Assembly (NCBI GenBank): GCA_032207245.1
Contig: CM063501.1
Location: forward strand, 86,620,426 to 86,684,425
Source of the DNA: Pardosa pseudoannulata
Lineage: Eukaryota; Arthropoda; Arachnida; Araneae; Lycosidae
DNA length: 64,000 nucleotides
Reading direction: 5' to 3'
The translations under genes and the position numbers were made by a program. Position 1 is the stretch's first letter, and each line of letters starts with the position of its first letter. The notes beneath the pieces were generated by a model that saw only the letters and a program-made list of their open reading frames with translations, did not search any database and was not told where the DNA came from. Below are positions 23,230-36,328 of the stretch, piece by piece.

Positions 23230-23993
23230 CCCCTTGCCTGTTTTGCACGTACACCGTACGGGCGTGGTTACTGTGCCTTTAATGATTTGCCCGTACGGCG
23301 TACGGGCAATCTGATTTCTTTGTCGTTCTCCCTGTTTTGGCTGTATCTTTTGTTTTTAATGTCAAATTAGTCGTAGATATGTCCCCAAGATGTTAGTTTT
23401 CGAAGTGTATTCTGTTTCGTTTGAAAGCTCGGGCTTTCTGACAGGTTTTGCATTTCACCGTGTTGCATTTTTTGGCTTGAGGTTTTAGGAGACTGACCAA
23501 GAGAGACTTTTTAGAGGTAATTCCACCTACAGATAAAAAACTAAGACCTACAAACAAGTTCTATGTGTGTTCATTGAAGAAAAATGACAGCAGCAAAAGA
23601 ATTCGAAAAGAAACTAGGTATTTTTTCTGGTCTGGGACGTTGGACTACGCTTCTTACCTCTTTCAAGATTTATCGCACTAAATCTGATCTTTGAAAAAAC
23701 CGGTTAAATAAATGTATTTGTAGTATTTGCATTCGAAAATAATTTTGTAGAAATTGTAATCGAAAATATGTTATCTGCATAACTGTAAACGTCACTTCCC
23801 TGTCTAGTGTACATGAGTGAGAAAAGAAACTGTAATTTCCTGTAATTAAGATGTTATAAATGATTAAAATAATTAGAAATATTACTTTTAATAACATTTT
23901 CCAGCTTACAAATGTAAAAAGGAACAAAATATGCAATAAAAAATGTGACATTTTTTGGATCGAATTCGGGAAGAAAATGAAACTGTTAAGGGG
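23230..23993 (+). mobile_element. piggyBac derivative, 764 bp
   Basis: TTAA at 23226-23229 and 23994-23997. The ends ccccttgcctg and, inverted, ccccttaacag are short terminal repeats. A perfect palindrome, gcccgtacggcgtacgggc, sits at 23289-23307 with a related word (ccgtacgggc) at about 23256. The interior keeps the end of a piggyBac transposase gene, so this is an internally deleted piggyBac. Confidence 0.85.
23496..23681 (+). pseudogene. piggyBac transposase C-terminal remnant
   Basis: The plus frame reads KRDFLEVIPPTDKKLRPTNK, then YVCSLKKN, then RIRKETRYF, with a stop after LFQDLSH. This matches the C-terminal cysteine-rich region of piggyBac transposases (GRHF..VPPT.KK..PTRKC.VC; family knowledge). 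Several of the expected cysteines are gone. The catalytic DDD domain is absent. Confidence 0.75.
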
Positions 23994-23999
23994 TTAATT

Positions 24000-25345
24000 C
24001 TTTATTCATCCTTGATATTCCAGGACACGAGCTCACATGATGTATGAACACGAAGCACGGTCGCGTCAGATCGTATCATTCCGCTACTTTGCTTTCGTAT
24101 ATTTTTTACTTTGCATAATGTTTTTTCTTGTTTTATGTTTATAAGAATTAAAAAACTGAAAAAATGCCTAATAAAAATTTTAAAATTTTATAAAAATCAA
24201 AAATATAGCTTTTTGTTCGTGTTGTCACTTTTTGTTCATTTTTATTTGCTGAACGAAGTTGCTACTTTTTATTGTCCCTATTTTTTATTATTGTATTACT
24301 TTTTTATAATTTCTGAGCTTCATGTTGTTGAATCAGTGTATTGCTGTTAACCATGCCCAATGGTCATTGTTCAGGTTCCAGCCTAATTATCCCCTGTCGT
24401 GTATTCCACGTTTTTATTTGAGTATTAACCTGTGATCAAATGTATAGTGGGATTTTATTTTGATTGCGTTGTGTAAAAGTATTTTAGTACTAATTTTAAC
24501 CACAGGTTCTGAGAAACTACAGACATCAGATATGAAACTAAACTAAAAGCTAAATTAACAGCATCTGAAACTAGCTTAATATAAAAAAAATAAATTTATA
24601 ATATATATACATCTATGTACATACAAAACTGAGGCTAAGTTTCATAAAATATGCTTTATCAACATCTTCTAAATTAGTTCTGACAATAATTTTTTAATAC
24701 TTAACTGATTATGTAAATATAAGAGAGAGGACCTAATCTCAATTTCAAAATGTATGTAAAAGGGGGTACCTTTGGGGAGTTAAAGTGGTGTGCCCGGAAC
24801 ACTGCTGGTTGATGGGTATCTATGGATATTTCGTCGGTCTGGTCAGGGGCTTCCTCCTGAGTTTTTGGGGTGAAGCTATGCTATTTGATGCAGAATGATA
24901 CTTCCTGTCGGACTTGGCTGGACTCTCGAACTCGTTCCGTCGGACTCCTCTCTTCGTCTGGACTATCGAACACCTTCTGTCGGACTCTCTCCTCGTCTCG
25001 ATTTCCGAACCTCTACTATCGAACACTTTTACCTTTTCGATTTTTCTTATTTTTATTAATTTCATCCTTGTCCCATCTTACTTCTTAACATCCAATCGGG
25101 ATAGTTGTAAGAATCTAATCGGTCTACTTAAACCCCGCCTTGAGACCACCAACGTGGAAAACCTTACCCCTTCTAATTGGGCACTGTCCCTTAGGGACTC
25201 ATAAATAACTCCACAAAGGTAATTCTTATTTAATGTCAAGTACGGAGACGGGATTCTAATCTGGGACTAGGATCAGAACCCCGCCCGAGACCATCGTACA
25301 AGACAACAATACCCGTTGAATATAAATTTATGGTCCTCTGTCTTT
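24000..25345. other. Unrecognised DNA; more GC-rich from about 24760
   Basis: 24760-25340 is visibly richer in g/c and holds repeats on tcggactctc/tcgaac. Overlapping frames on both strands are open for 70-96 codons but have no family motif. It may be part of an unidentified retroelement. Confidence 0.35.
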
Positions 25346-25351
25346 TACAAA

Positions 25352-25442
25352 GATGTGATGAGGTCAGATTTAGATCCCGAGCATTTTACTTCTTGTATGA
25401 ATGAATAAATTATATAACTGATCTAAATCGCCTCATCACATC
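25352..25442. repeat. Inverted repeat, ~24-bp arms
   Basis: gatgtgatgaggtcagattt...(25352-25376) and its inverse (25420-25442, gatctaaatcgcctcatcac...) pair with few mismatches across a 43-bp spacer. Confidence 0.7.
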
Positions 25443-26220
25443 CTCTAATTAGACAACGCGTTGTTTATTCATAATTTTTTATGAGAACGTCCTCACCTCC
25501 TCGCTTTCTTGTAGGCTGGTGTGTATTAAATTTTTGTTTGGATTACTTTTTGGCTAGAGGCCTAAATTTATGTTTTGATCTGCTTACGTTCGGAGGTTAA
25601 AGTGAAGACTTTACACTTCGCTAGTTACTCCGTTAAACACAATTACCTTGACCTTGACCTTGGTTGACGGTTGGGGAGAGAATGTCTCCTCTCCTAACTG
25701 ACTGCTCGATACCGAATATGAACCATTCTAACTGATGGCGGAATAGAGAATGTGTACTCTTTTCAGAAAATATAAAATCTTATACTATGGGATTTTTTGA
25801 GGGGGGGGGGTTTGTGACCGACCATTTAGAATTTACGAGGGTGTGTTTTGGGCGTTCTTGAACCTCTTCATTGAGCGTTGCACTTTTTCGTTTTGTTTTT
25901 AGTCTAGTCGAGCAGATAGCGTGTGATGCTATCTTGTGGAGTGCAGTTGGCCGGCGCCAGAAAGTTATGTGACTGTATAATGTCAAAGGGGATTGACTCG
26001 TTTGATTTTATGACTTCTGTAACGTCAAAGGGGGATTAAAATAGCGTCTTCATGGCCCATAGGTGGTTCCCATCTGTGTGTTTGCTGGAGTTGTTTCTTT
26101 CCCCCACTTAGGGTCCTTGTAAGGTTTTTCCCCTTATTAATTTTTGTTTTCGAGGGCTTGTTCCTAGATCTGTTATTCCTATATTACACTTACGATATAA
26201 TTCAATTCCTATATTATATA
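25443..26220. other. Unrecognised DNA with a G run
   Basis: Contains a run of about ten g at 25801-25810. gtcaaaggggatt occurs at about 25982 and again as gtcaaagggggatt at 26023. No coding motif is recognised. Confidence 0.35.
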
Positions 26221-26221
26221 T

Positions 26222-27509
<1,288 letters not shown>

Positions 27510-27530
27510 CCGCATAAAGAAGCTTAGCCA

Positions 27531-27608
27531 ACGAGCTAAGTGGCCGAATGGTCAAAGCACGCGATCCAGACCCGAAGATTGTGGGTTCGATGCTTGCCAT
27601 GGCTGTTT
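27531..27608 (+). repeat. SINE family 1 head only
   Basis: agtggccgaatggtcaaagc and gtgggttcgatgcttgccat (A- and B-box regions), then ggctgttta. The body is absent. Confidence 0.6.
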
Positions 27609-27637
27609 ATCCAAAGTATGGATTTTTAATTTAAAAA

Positions 27638-27845
27638 TGTTATTTATTGTTTCCTTATGTTCTTGAACATTCTAGATCTTTCTTTAATATGTAAATTAGT
27701 TATTTATCGAATATTCTGTTCGGGTATAAAAGCTGATACCCACTAGTTGTAGGCAACTTCTCGGTCTTGTAAAGTTGCGAGTTGCTACTTAGCTTCAATA
27801 AATTCTTCTGTTACGTTAAACGGTGTGTTCATTCGAATCTTCGTG

Positions 27846-27848
<3 letters not shown>
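27638..27848 (+). mobile_element. Possible short solo LTR
   Basis: It begins tgttattt and ends gtgaca. It contains a TATA box (tataaaag, 27724) and a polyadenylation signal (aataaa, 27797) about 70 bp apart, the arrangement expected of a retroelement LTR. Only the outer tgt/aca are inverted and no target duplication is visible, so the call is tentative. Confidence 0.35.

Positions 27849-27906
<58 letters not shown>
27848..27906. repeat. (AT)n microsatellite
   Basis: About 29 uninterrupted AT units. Confidence 0.95.
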
Positions 27907-27909
<3 letters not shown>

Positions 27910-28249
27910 AGGTCTACAAAAGGGGAGTTGGAAATTACGTGAGTTATAAGCGATTTTAAAAAAGGGAACTCTTTTATAATAATAAGATAAATAAAAAAGA
28001 CCCACGCTTGAGTAACTTTTTGAAGTAATGCGGTCAGGCGCAGAGATTTTTCACAGGAAATTGATAACTAATCAAGCGAGAAATTCGGTTATCGCGGGGA
28101 AATGGAACTGTCAACACCTTTCCACGTTTATTTTCGCCATGAATAAATGAAAATGGCTCAAGTTTTGCTTTTAAATGAAATTATGACTTAATAAACTTAT
28201 TATTATCAAGAAAGACTGTTTTATATTCTCCTTAAAACTGACCCTGTCA

Positions 28250-28252
<3 letters not shown>

Positions 28253-28334
<82 letters not shown>
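28253..28334. repeat. (AT)n microsatellite
   Basis: About 41 uninterrupted AT units. Confidence 0.95.
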
Positions 28335-28336
<2 letters not shown>

Positions 28337-29371
28337 CCCTCCACTTCATTTAGTTAGACTGAATTGATTATGTAATTTTCAGTCTTGTAATCGGGTTTAA
28401 GAAGGGGGGGGGTGGATGGGAGATTTAAAACATTTTAAATAAATTCTTTTTTAAATATTTACCTTAGTGAGATTATTGATAATTCCATTTTACTCCAAAG
28501 AAAAAGCTTAAAAATTTATACCGGTGAAAAATCTAAGATAAAGTGAAAAGATAACAAATGAATAAATATGCTTTACAGAAACAGGAACTGAATTTCGTTT
28601 TGCAAATATTTTAGCCGTCAAATCCTTTATTTTAGATTTCTTATTTTCAAGACTACATAAAGTGAATTTGGAAAAAAAATATCTTCGAGTAAAATATGCA
28701 TTTGAATAAAAATATTTTTCTCAAGAGCTGTCTAAGTACCTGATAAAATATTTTTTAACTAATAGTTTTAAAATCTCTGTATGACTTGATGGGAGTAAAT
28801 AGATTTTTCTTTTAGTAAAAAGGGCAATTAGGAATTTATGTTTGTTCAAACTGAGGAACTAATCTTTTTTAATGGATATCTGAAAAATTTACTTTACGTG
28901 CTTTGCATCTTTTTTTTATTTTGATAAATTTTGGACACATTAAGAAGCTAGCTTAAAAAGATGATGTTTATATAGTTATGCTTTAGTAAGCTTTTGCGTG
29001 TTTTAGTTTACTTTGTTTATTGTTTAGTAACTCAAGTGTTTATAGAATACTCCAAATGTTTATCTATTAAGTTTTTTTTAGAGTCTGTATAAAAGTTGTT
29101 CTTTGTGTGATGATATTTTTAATGTACTACATTAATAAATACTAACTTTTTAAAAAAAGCATTAAATTATCAGTAATGATTATAACAGGGTCAGAAATAA
29201 TGTATTATATGAAACAGACACTAAAGTTTACAAAATTGCCTTTTTTTAAAATAAAAATTAAGCATATCAATAACATTTTTTAAATTTATATTGAATTGCA
29301 GATCCAGTCTGTTTATTTTTCACTTTATATAGAATATATATATTTGTCTTTATATAGAACATAATCGCATA
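28335..29371. other. AT-rich DNA, nothing recognised
   Basis: A g-run (about 28405-28413) and otherwise featureless AT-rich sequence. Confidence 0.4.
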
Positions 29372-29375
29372 TTAA

Positions 29376-30411
29376 CCGTTTGAGTGCTGAAGAGTTTTCT
29401 TACATATATGCTAATAGTGCGAAAGGAAATGAGAAGTAATTTCATATTTCAATTATTTCAATTATTTTCATAAGCAAAAACTGATATAAAATTTACTCAA
29501 TTTTATATCAATTTTAATGATATCTTAAAGCATTATAATGTAAATGAGCCATATATAATGATGTAAATTACAAGAGTATAATACTTCAAATACAGTAAGA
29601 AGATCCTTTTTTTATTTGGCACGAGCAATAGTTCTGTTTACACATGCAGGCAAAATTTGAAATCTCTAGCGTCAGAGTTTTCTTACATATATGCTAATAG
29701 TGCGGAAGGAAATGCGAAGTAATTTTTTTAGAGAACAATAGAAATGGTTATAATTAACACTAACTATTATGTAACAAGTAATTTTTACCAACAAAAATAT
29801 TCTCTATTCTCACTTATTACAAGAATGTTTTTCTGCACAAATTTCATGAATTTCTTTTTTTACATATAGCGCAAATGAAGTTGGATCGTCTAATTCCATT
29901 ACCATTATTTTTTACTGCATACATCAAATTTCGCCCAGGCAATTTTTCTAAAGAAAACTTTGTACTTGTTGGTAGTCTTCCTATGGTATTTTTGCTTGCT
30001 AACCATTCCTCCTCTAGAGCATCAATAATGGTCAGTATAACACTTGTTAAAAAAGTGAAAACAGTTTCCAATTTCTATTCAACAACGAAAAGTTTTTTTT
30101 ACTACAAATAAATAAATAAAACACGCTCATTTTGTCTACCGTACCACAATCCACGGCTCTACTGCATTACTTCTTATCACTGTATTTTATTTTAATTCTT
30201 ATATTATTAAAAACCCCATTTGAGTAAAATGAATACAAACTGCGATTGATATGACTTCAACTGCTCTCAATAGATGCGAAAATTATTCTAACCAACAGCA
30301 GCGTCTCCGCATTTTCGGTACAAAACAAGAGACCGCATTTTTGGCACATAACAAGCGACGCGCAAATACTTAGCAAATACTTAGCGCAAATAATTAGCCA
30401 CACTCAAATGG
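29376..30411 (-). mobile_element. piggyBac derivative, 1036 bp
   Basis: TTAA at 29372-29375 and 30412-30415. The ends ccgtttgagtgctg and, inverted, ccatttgagtgtgg are terminal repeats. Its right ~740 bp is closely related to 61252-61997. The left part contains a second copy of the start region (agttttcttacatatatgct at about 29397 and 29680). A minus-strand transposase remnant lies inside. Confidence 0.8.
29844..30071 (-). pseudogene. piggyBac transposase C-terminal remnant
   Basis: The minus frame contains NTIGRLPTSTKFSLEKLPGR and then SNFICAICKKR, the entry to the C-terminal cysteine-rich domain of piggyBac transposases (family knowledge). The upstream catalytic region is missing. The same region is recognisable but more broken in the related element at 61252-61997. 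Confidence 0.65.
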
Positions 30412-30550
30412 TTAAATTTGCAAATGTTTTAACACTTTTTGTTGTTCCGGTGAATTACACACTCTATAACTTGACAAAACACTGGATGTTTTAAAATAAA
30501 ACGTTTTCAGTTTTATGAGAATTTTTAATAAACAAAGAAGTTTAGGAGCC

Positions 30551-30654
30551 TAACGGTGACCAATTAGGTAGCGCGCTAGCTGCTTTTAGAACCGAAACCC
30601 ATGGGTTCGAGGCACAGTGCTGTTATCGATGTTTCTAGCTGTTTCTATTCGGCT
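30551..30654 (+). repeat. SINE family 1, cut by a TTAA element
   Basis: caattaggtagcgcgctagc, catgggttcgag and ctatttcggcttt-like words follow SINE order up to ggctTTAA, exactly where the element at 30659 begins. The SINE tail does not reappear on the far side. Confidence 0.55.
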
Positions 30655-30658
30655 TTAA

Positions 30659-31200
30659 CCTCTTAACGTGCTAGCTCAAGTTAACTTGAGCGAGCTAAAC
30701 TGGCCAAACTTTGTACACTCGAGATAATTCGAGCGGCGTTGTATTTTTGTAGATATTGCGCTGTGTTGTGCTAAAAGAGATAGCAGAGGAAAAAGGAAAA
30801 GAAAAGCGAGTCGTTACATGCGTAATAGTTGCACTGTTGGGCTATGTGTTGCACCTTGTTTCGAAATATATTGCACAAAAGAAAATTGATTCATTTTATA
30901 AATACTAATATTGTTATTATTTATGTTTTAAAAGTATAAATGAGTATTTTTACTGATAATAATGTGTATTCTGAAATGAGAATTCGAAAAGAAAAATAAA
31001 AAAATCGATGTGCGTGTAATATTACAATATTCAACTATTTTCTGCAATGCTATCAAAATCCAAAATTGCAATAAAATTTTTTATTATTTTTGTAATTTTT
31101 GGGGGGTCTCTTGGGCAAGACAACGCTCTAAATTGTGTTTTTTACATTAAAAAATTGATTTTTTGGCTGGCCTTTTTAAAAAAAACTGTGCATTAAGGAG
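30659..31200. mobile_element. TTAA-flanked piggyBac-type MITE, 542 bp
   Basis: TTAA at 30655-30658 and 31201-31204. The ends cctcttaacgtgct and, inverted, ctccttaatgcaca are terminal repeats. A perfect 18-bp palindrome, gctcaagttaacttgagc, sits at 30674-30691. The right end matches the element end at 898-1125. No coding motif. Confidence 0.8.
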
Positions 31201-31238
31201 TTAATCCTTATTAAATAAGTAAATTTAATAAGGATTAA
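31201..31238. repeat. Perfect 15-bp inverted repeat
   Basis: ttaatccttattaaa (31201-31215) and tttaataaggattaa (31224-31238) with an 8-bp spacer. The first arm includes the TTAA that bounds the preceding element. A second imperfect hairpin follows (31250-31291, aattgtatataa arms). Confidence 0.85.
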
Positions 31239-31789
31239 AGTCGAATGTGAATTGTATATAATAACCCACGTAAAGGTTGTTATATACAATTTACATTAAA
31301 CAATTTTTCCATATGTACTGTTGGGAAATGTCCCGTACTTTCGGTTTCGTCTATCAACGGAATTCTTCTTCGTAAACAAAATAACATCAATACACACGTG
31401 AAAGATTCCGTATTATAACCGATCACTTAAAGGAATTCTGATACGAATAACTTCAATAAATAAATACGCCAAAATAAAAACACATCTTTTATCATTGCGT
31501 ACTTCATCTCAATTCTTTATTCTAAACATTTTTCCTCGCAATGTTACACCGTTGCCACTACTCCTATCCTTTTTGGAAAAGAAAAAAATATCTAAAACCA
31601 TGGAGGTAACATGTATAATGTTTTAATCCTTTTTTTCTTTGCTGTTTCCATGAATTACATGCTCTTTAACTTTACAAAATACTGAACATTTTCAAAATGC
31701 ATTTACAGTTTTATGAGAAAACTTTAATAAACAATGCCCTGAAGTATAAAGTTTAACAATGACTAAACATGTAGGGTATCCCTTTTCAG

Positions 31790-32343
31790 CAGACGTGTAC
31801 CCGGTGGGGGGGATTGCAAAGGGACATATGCACCCCCCTTTTTTAATTGCAACTGTTTTTTTTCAATCATTAAATGGTATTTTTTCAATTTTCAATGATA
31901 CAAGATTCTAAAATTCTGATAAGTAAAAAGTTTTGGTTTTCGTACTATCCCTATTATTTTCCTCAAATGGCCATATTTTTCTAATTTTTAGAACTTGTTA
32001 AAAATTTTATCAGTTCATGATTAGTTTTACATCGAAGAAATTAGTTTGATATAACGTATTCTTTAGTTTTTACATAATGATAATACTAAATTATAAAAGT
32101 CTATTTTTTCATGGAAATCATAGGCGCCTATATGAGAAAATTTAGGAGAGGGGTCTGAGACAAAAATGTGTGTATGCATGTGTTGTATTTCCATATTTAA
32201 GTGTTAAATTTAGTTTAAATAACTGACTCTACAAAATAGGGGGGGGGAGGAAGCTCAAGCCCCTTCTGCATTTTCCATATGGGTGCCCTTGTGACCAATG
32301 ACGATATGCACCTTTCCAAAATTAATTTCTGGGTACGCCACTG
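31790..32343. mobile_element. hAT-type MITE, 554 bp
   Basis: The ends cagacgtgtaccc and, inverted, cagtggcgtaccc are flanked by near-identical 8-mers, cttttcag (31782-31789) and cctttcag (32344-32351). Interior g/c runs (tggggggg, gggggggag) lie near both ends. Non-coding. Confidence 0.65.
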
Positions 32344-32499
32344 CCTTTCAGAAACATGAATTCAAGACAGAGCATTAGCATGGATCCTCTGGATCATTGT
32401 AACTTCATACAGACCCCCTAATCTAAGTAAAAACAAGGTTCAAAATTTATCGATACATTTTTATCTTCAGTGACACCTGCTATATATCTAGGCCTCATG

Positions 32500-33717
32500 T
32501 GACGGTTACTCTGAAATTTTTGATATACGTGAAGATTAGAATTTACAAAATAAAAATAACGGTTTAATTTTTAAAATACAAAGTATTTTAACACAGCAGA
32601 CAATTTTTTACTGACTTACTACAACTAGTTTAGCGTAGAATAAATTTTAAACAGAAGAGAAAATGGAGTTGACTCGAGAATATTTTCGAGCTATCATTTT
32701 ATCCGATTTTAAAGCAGGATTAAACCAATAAGAATGCTTTCAACGGTTGCAATTGGCATTTGGTGATGAATCTTCAGCTCGTGCTACTGTATTCAGATGG
32801 TTTACAGAATTTAGCAGAGGTCGCAATTTTCTTCAGGATGAAGAACACACAGGAAGGCCGCCGTCGGCAGTAATCTTGGATAATGTGTCTGACATACGAA
32901 AAATGTTAATGGATGATAATCGCTGTAATTATCAAATTATACAGAAGGAACTTAACATTGGATCCGCAGCCATACTCAAAATTATGAATGAAGAATTACA
33001 TATGAAAAAAGTAGCTTTCCGTTGGGTTCCCCATAATCTAATTGAGCACCAAAAAGGGGAGCATGTCAGAATCAGTAAAGAAACTCTTAAATTGCTAAAT
33101 GATGGTGTCCACCGAATCATTTCTAAAGTTGTAACGGGCGATGAAACGTTCATACACTTTTTTAACTTTCGAACACGTCAAGAAAGAAAAGTATTGGTCT
33201 TTGAAGATGATTCCACACCGACAAAAGTGAAAAGACAACGCGCACTGAAAAAAGTGATGTACGCCGTTTTTTTTAGAAGTAAGGGATTAGTCAAAGCCAT
33301 CAAGTTGGAAGGACATAAAACAGTAACAGCAAACTGTCCATTAACTATACAAGAAGTGAATGTTAGGAGACTAATGCTTCACCATGACAATGTATCTTCA
33401 CATACAACCGGATTAACAGTCGAGTTTCTTAAACAAATTAAAGTGGTAGAACATCAGCCGTATTCATCTGATCCAGCTATGTGTGAATTTTAGTTATTCT
33501 TTAATCTAAAAAAGAACTTACGTGGACGTCGTTTTCATTCAGAAGAAGAGACTGGGCGTGATTATAAATGTAATTTTTTTCATTTATTCCAAGAGATGAA
33601 TGGCTTGAGGCATTTAATATGTGGATGCTGGAGGAGACTACTTTGAACACACCTAAAATTTTGTAAGTATAGTTTTAAAAACCTAGTTGTATCTCAAAAA
33701 TTTCAGAGTGACCCTCG
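32500..33717 (+). mobile_element. mariner element, 1218 bp, near complete
   Basis: Terminal repeats tgacggttactctgaaattt and, inverted, cgagggtcactctgaaattt continue for about 28 bp. The right flank is TA (33718-33719); the left flank is TG. Size and layout are those of a mariner. It carries one transposase gene with two in-frame stops. Confidence 0.85.
32663..33646 (+). pseudogene. mariner transposase, two in-frame stops
   Basis: The start at 32663 opens MELTREYFRAIILSDFKAGL, a typical mariner N-terminus. Codon 23 is TAA (32729-32731), probably a CAA to TAA change. The frame then stays open for about 250 codons: helix-turn-helix region, FRWVPHNL (mariner WVPHEL), first aspartate in VVTGDETF, second in LHHDNVSSHT, and the third site in PYSSDPAMCEF, where the usual aspartate (CDF) is glutamate. 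A TAG follows at once (33491-33493); the same frame then continues to 33646. There is only one premature stop before the third acidic residue, so it is a young death. Confidence 0.9.
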
Positions 33718-33719
33718 TA

Positions 33720-35640
33720 TGTTACCTTCAAATTTGATTTAAATCCCGATTACAGTCGATAGCTCAACATTAAAAAGTGGTTACCACAATTTTGTCCTAA
33801 TGAGTAGAGTAAATAGAGGAAAAAAAATCTTCTCTTTTTAATCGCTTTTCATTAACTTTATTTCTGTGTCACTATTGTAATAATTTTTTAATTACCTTCC
33901 TGAAAATCTAGAAATCTGAAACTTTGAACATAATTCATGTTCTGTGTAATAAAATATTTAATCTTAAAAAATTAGATTGGAGAACAAAAAATCAGTTTGG
34001 TAAATCAAAAAGCTGCTCAGAGTACTTAGAATCCTACTTGCAGTGATTTCAAACTAGTATCGCTATCTATTTGGAAGCGGTATAACTAAAAACTCAATCT
34101 AAAATAATGATTTGGGCAAATTTAAAATAGGACTCCTGGTTTAGAAAAGAATACACTTATATACTTTTATTTTCTTGTAAAATTTTAGCTTTTGTTACAT
34201 TTTTGAGAATATTTTAGCATTTTATGGTATATTTTTAATTTATTTTTTGTTTTTAGAGGAGACAATTATTTATCAAATAGATTAATTTAAAGCAAGATTT
34301 CAAAATAGGTGAATGGATGTAATTCTCTAACTATTGGAAGAGCCATTAAGTAATTGTTAGCTTATTGAAATCTATATCAGAATAATAGTTGAAGTAGAAG
34401 CATTTTGCCCTATGAATCCTGAACAATATTAAGACAAACGTTAGCCTCATTTAAAACTGCATTTATTAAACTTAAAAGAAAAAGAAAATAAACATCGGCT
34501 AACTGCCGTACACACATAACCGTACAACTACTACTACTGACTGATATATAGCCTTTTCCCCCGAGTACTGATCGGTAGGGAAAGAAACGATCTTCAGTGC
34601 AATACGTCACACTGCTCGAAAGAAAATACATGCACAATATGCTAATGTCGTCAGTGTTTATGAGATGGGTAATAAAATAAGATATTTAAATTACTTGTTA
34701 TAAAAATAAAATAACTAATTTTCTAACAGTAATGTCACTGTGAATTAAAATCTCAGAATCAAAATTAAATGAGAAAAAGTGATAAAAAATTAGTAAAGCG
34801 AGTGACATAAACTTTGATAGAAATTAAACCCTACATTGATGGTAAATGTCTGATAATTGATTTACTACGAGATGAAAACTAACTATAAAATTTGAGATTA
34901 ATAAAAGCAAAATAAAATAAATATAAAAATATTTTTTAGAAAACAACAACAACAACAAAAAAATAATAATGTAAATGGTAAAAAATGAACTAAAAAGTAA
35001 AAAATAATTTTAAAATAGTACATTAAAGAGAAGTTGAGGGAAAATTTCCTATTTGAAAATTGTAATGTGCTGATATAGAAAAATTGCATGAGGAGCTTCT
35101 ATTGGATAAGTTCCAGTTATGAGTCTAAAAATAAAAGAGTGAGATGCAAATGGAATCGATGTTAAAGTAACATATTTCCAATACAGATATAATTGAATTA
35201 AGGAATATTTGTAATAAAATACTATTGTGCTGATTAATTGGTATATATTTAGCTTATAATATTGTATAAATATAGAAATATATCCCAGTATATAACATAT
35301 TGTTATGTTAGAGGCAAATCATTTCATTAGTTTTGTTTGCAAAAACTCCATGTAATGCAAAACTTGAGGGCTTGGCCGAAGCAGTTCGGTAGTGCCTGCA
35401 TCCTGTGATTCTGTATATAATATAATGTTTAATGTAAGAAAAAATAATTTTATAGTAAACATTTATTTACTTTTTGTATCTGGAAGCAAATATTAATGTG
35501 GCATGCACAAAATATCAACAATTTTTTTTAGTTTATAATATAAACTATTTTTCCAATATCAATTACAGCATTTTTGTTTTTATCCAATTTAAAATGCATG
35601 TGTAAATTATTTGTAAATCATTTAAGACTGCTAATGCGAA
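33720..35640. other. AT-rich DNA, nothing recognised
   Basis: About 1.9 kb with no terminal repeats, SINE words or protein motif. Open frames are short and compositionally biased. Confidence 0.45.
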
Positions 35641-35870
35641 AGTAGCCTATTTTTTAATATTAAATTTTTAATATTATATTTTATATTATTATATGTTATA
35701 TATTATATTTTTATTATATTATATATTTATTATATTATATTTTAATATATTTTAATATTATATTTTAATATTAAATTTTTAATATATAAATTTTGTCATT
35801 ATAATTTTATAATGACAAAATTTACACTTTTTAGTTAATAAGTCATAATGTAATATATACACACACACAC
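35641..35870. repeat. A/T low-complexity tract with short (CA)n
   Basis: Runs of ttaatatt/atattatatt words (35655-35790), then acacacacacac at about 35860-35871. Confidence 0.8.
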
Positions 35871-36145
35871 ACTCTGTGAAGCGCTCTTCGACGGGGGTGG
35901 GTGGGAGAAGTGTTTTTTTCTAAACACGGTATGAAGTTGGTTTTAAACAACTTTCATTTTTAGTAAAGTGAAGAAAAAAGAATAAATAGACATCTCACAA
36001 ATATGTATTTTTTAATTTCTTTTCCATTCCATTTATTTCATCAACAGGACGCCAAATTTGGCATCTATATTTTTTCTCCAAATTTGGAGAGATGGCGACA
36101 TTTTCGTTGGCATGAATATGCACCTATTCCGGAGCATGCCAAGCC

Positions 36146-36328
36146 TTATGATGGTTGACTGAGAATGGCGCTGCTCTTCGGTATTCGATATCATGAGTTC
36201 GAATCCCACTGAAAGCATGGATGTACGTACTTTACTTTCGGATTCAGCTTTAAGCAGTAGGTCCCGGTTCGTTAGTCCTAGTGTAGCAAAATAGAAGACC
36301 GTAGTACTTGAAACCAAAATAAATCAAA
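36146..36328 (+). repeat. tRNA-derived SINE family 1
   Basis: gagttcgaatcccactg (B box), cagctttaagcagtaggtcc, cggttcgttagtcctagtgt and gaagaccgtag follow family order. The A-box side is decayed. Confidence 0.7.

Noticed and set aside
24820..25204. Overlapping 72-96-codon frames on both strands
   Set aside because: Open simultaneously in several frames, with repeats on tcggactctc and no domain; likely non-coding repeat.
31319..31545. Possible short LTR (tgttggga...aatgttaca)
   Set aside because: Only outer tgt/aca match; no clear promoter, polyadenylation spacing or target duplication.
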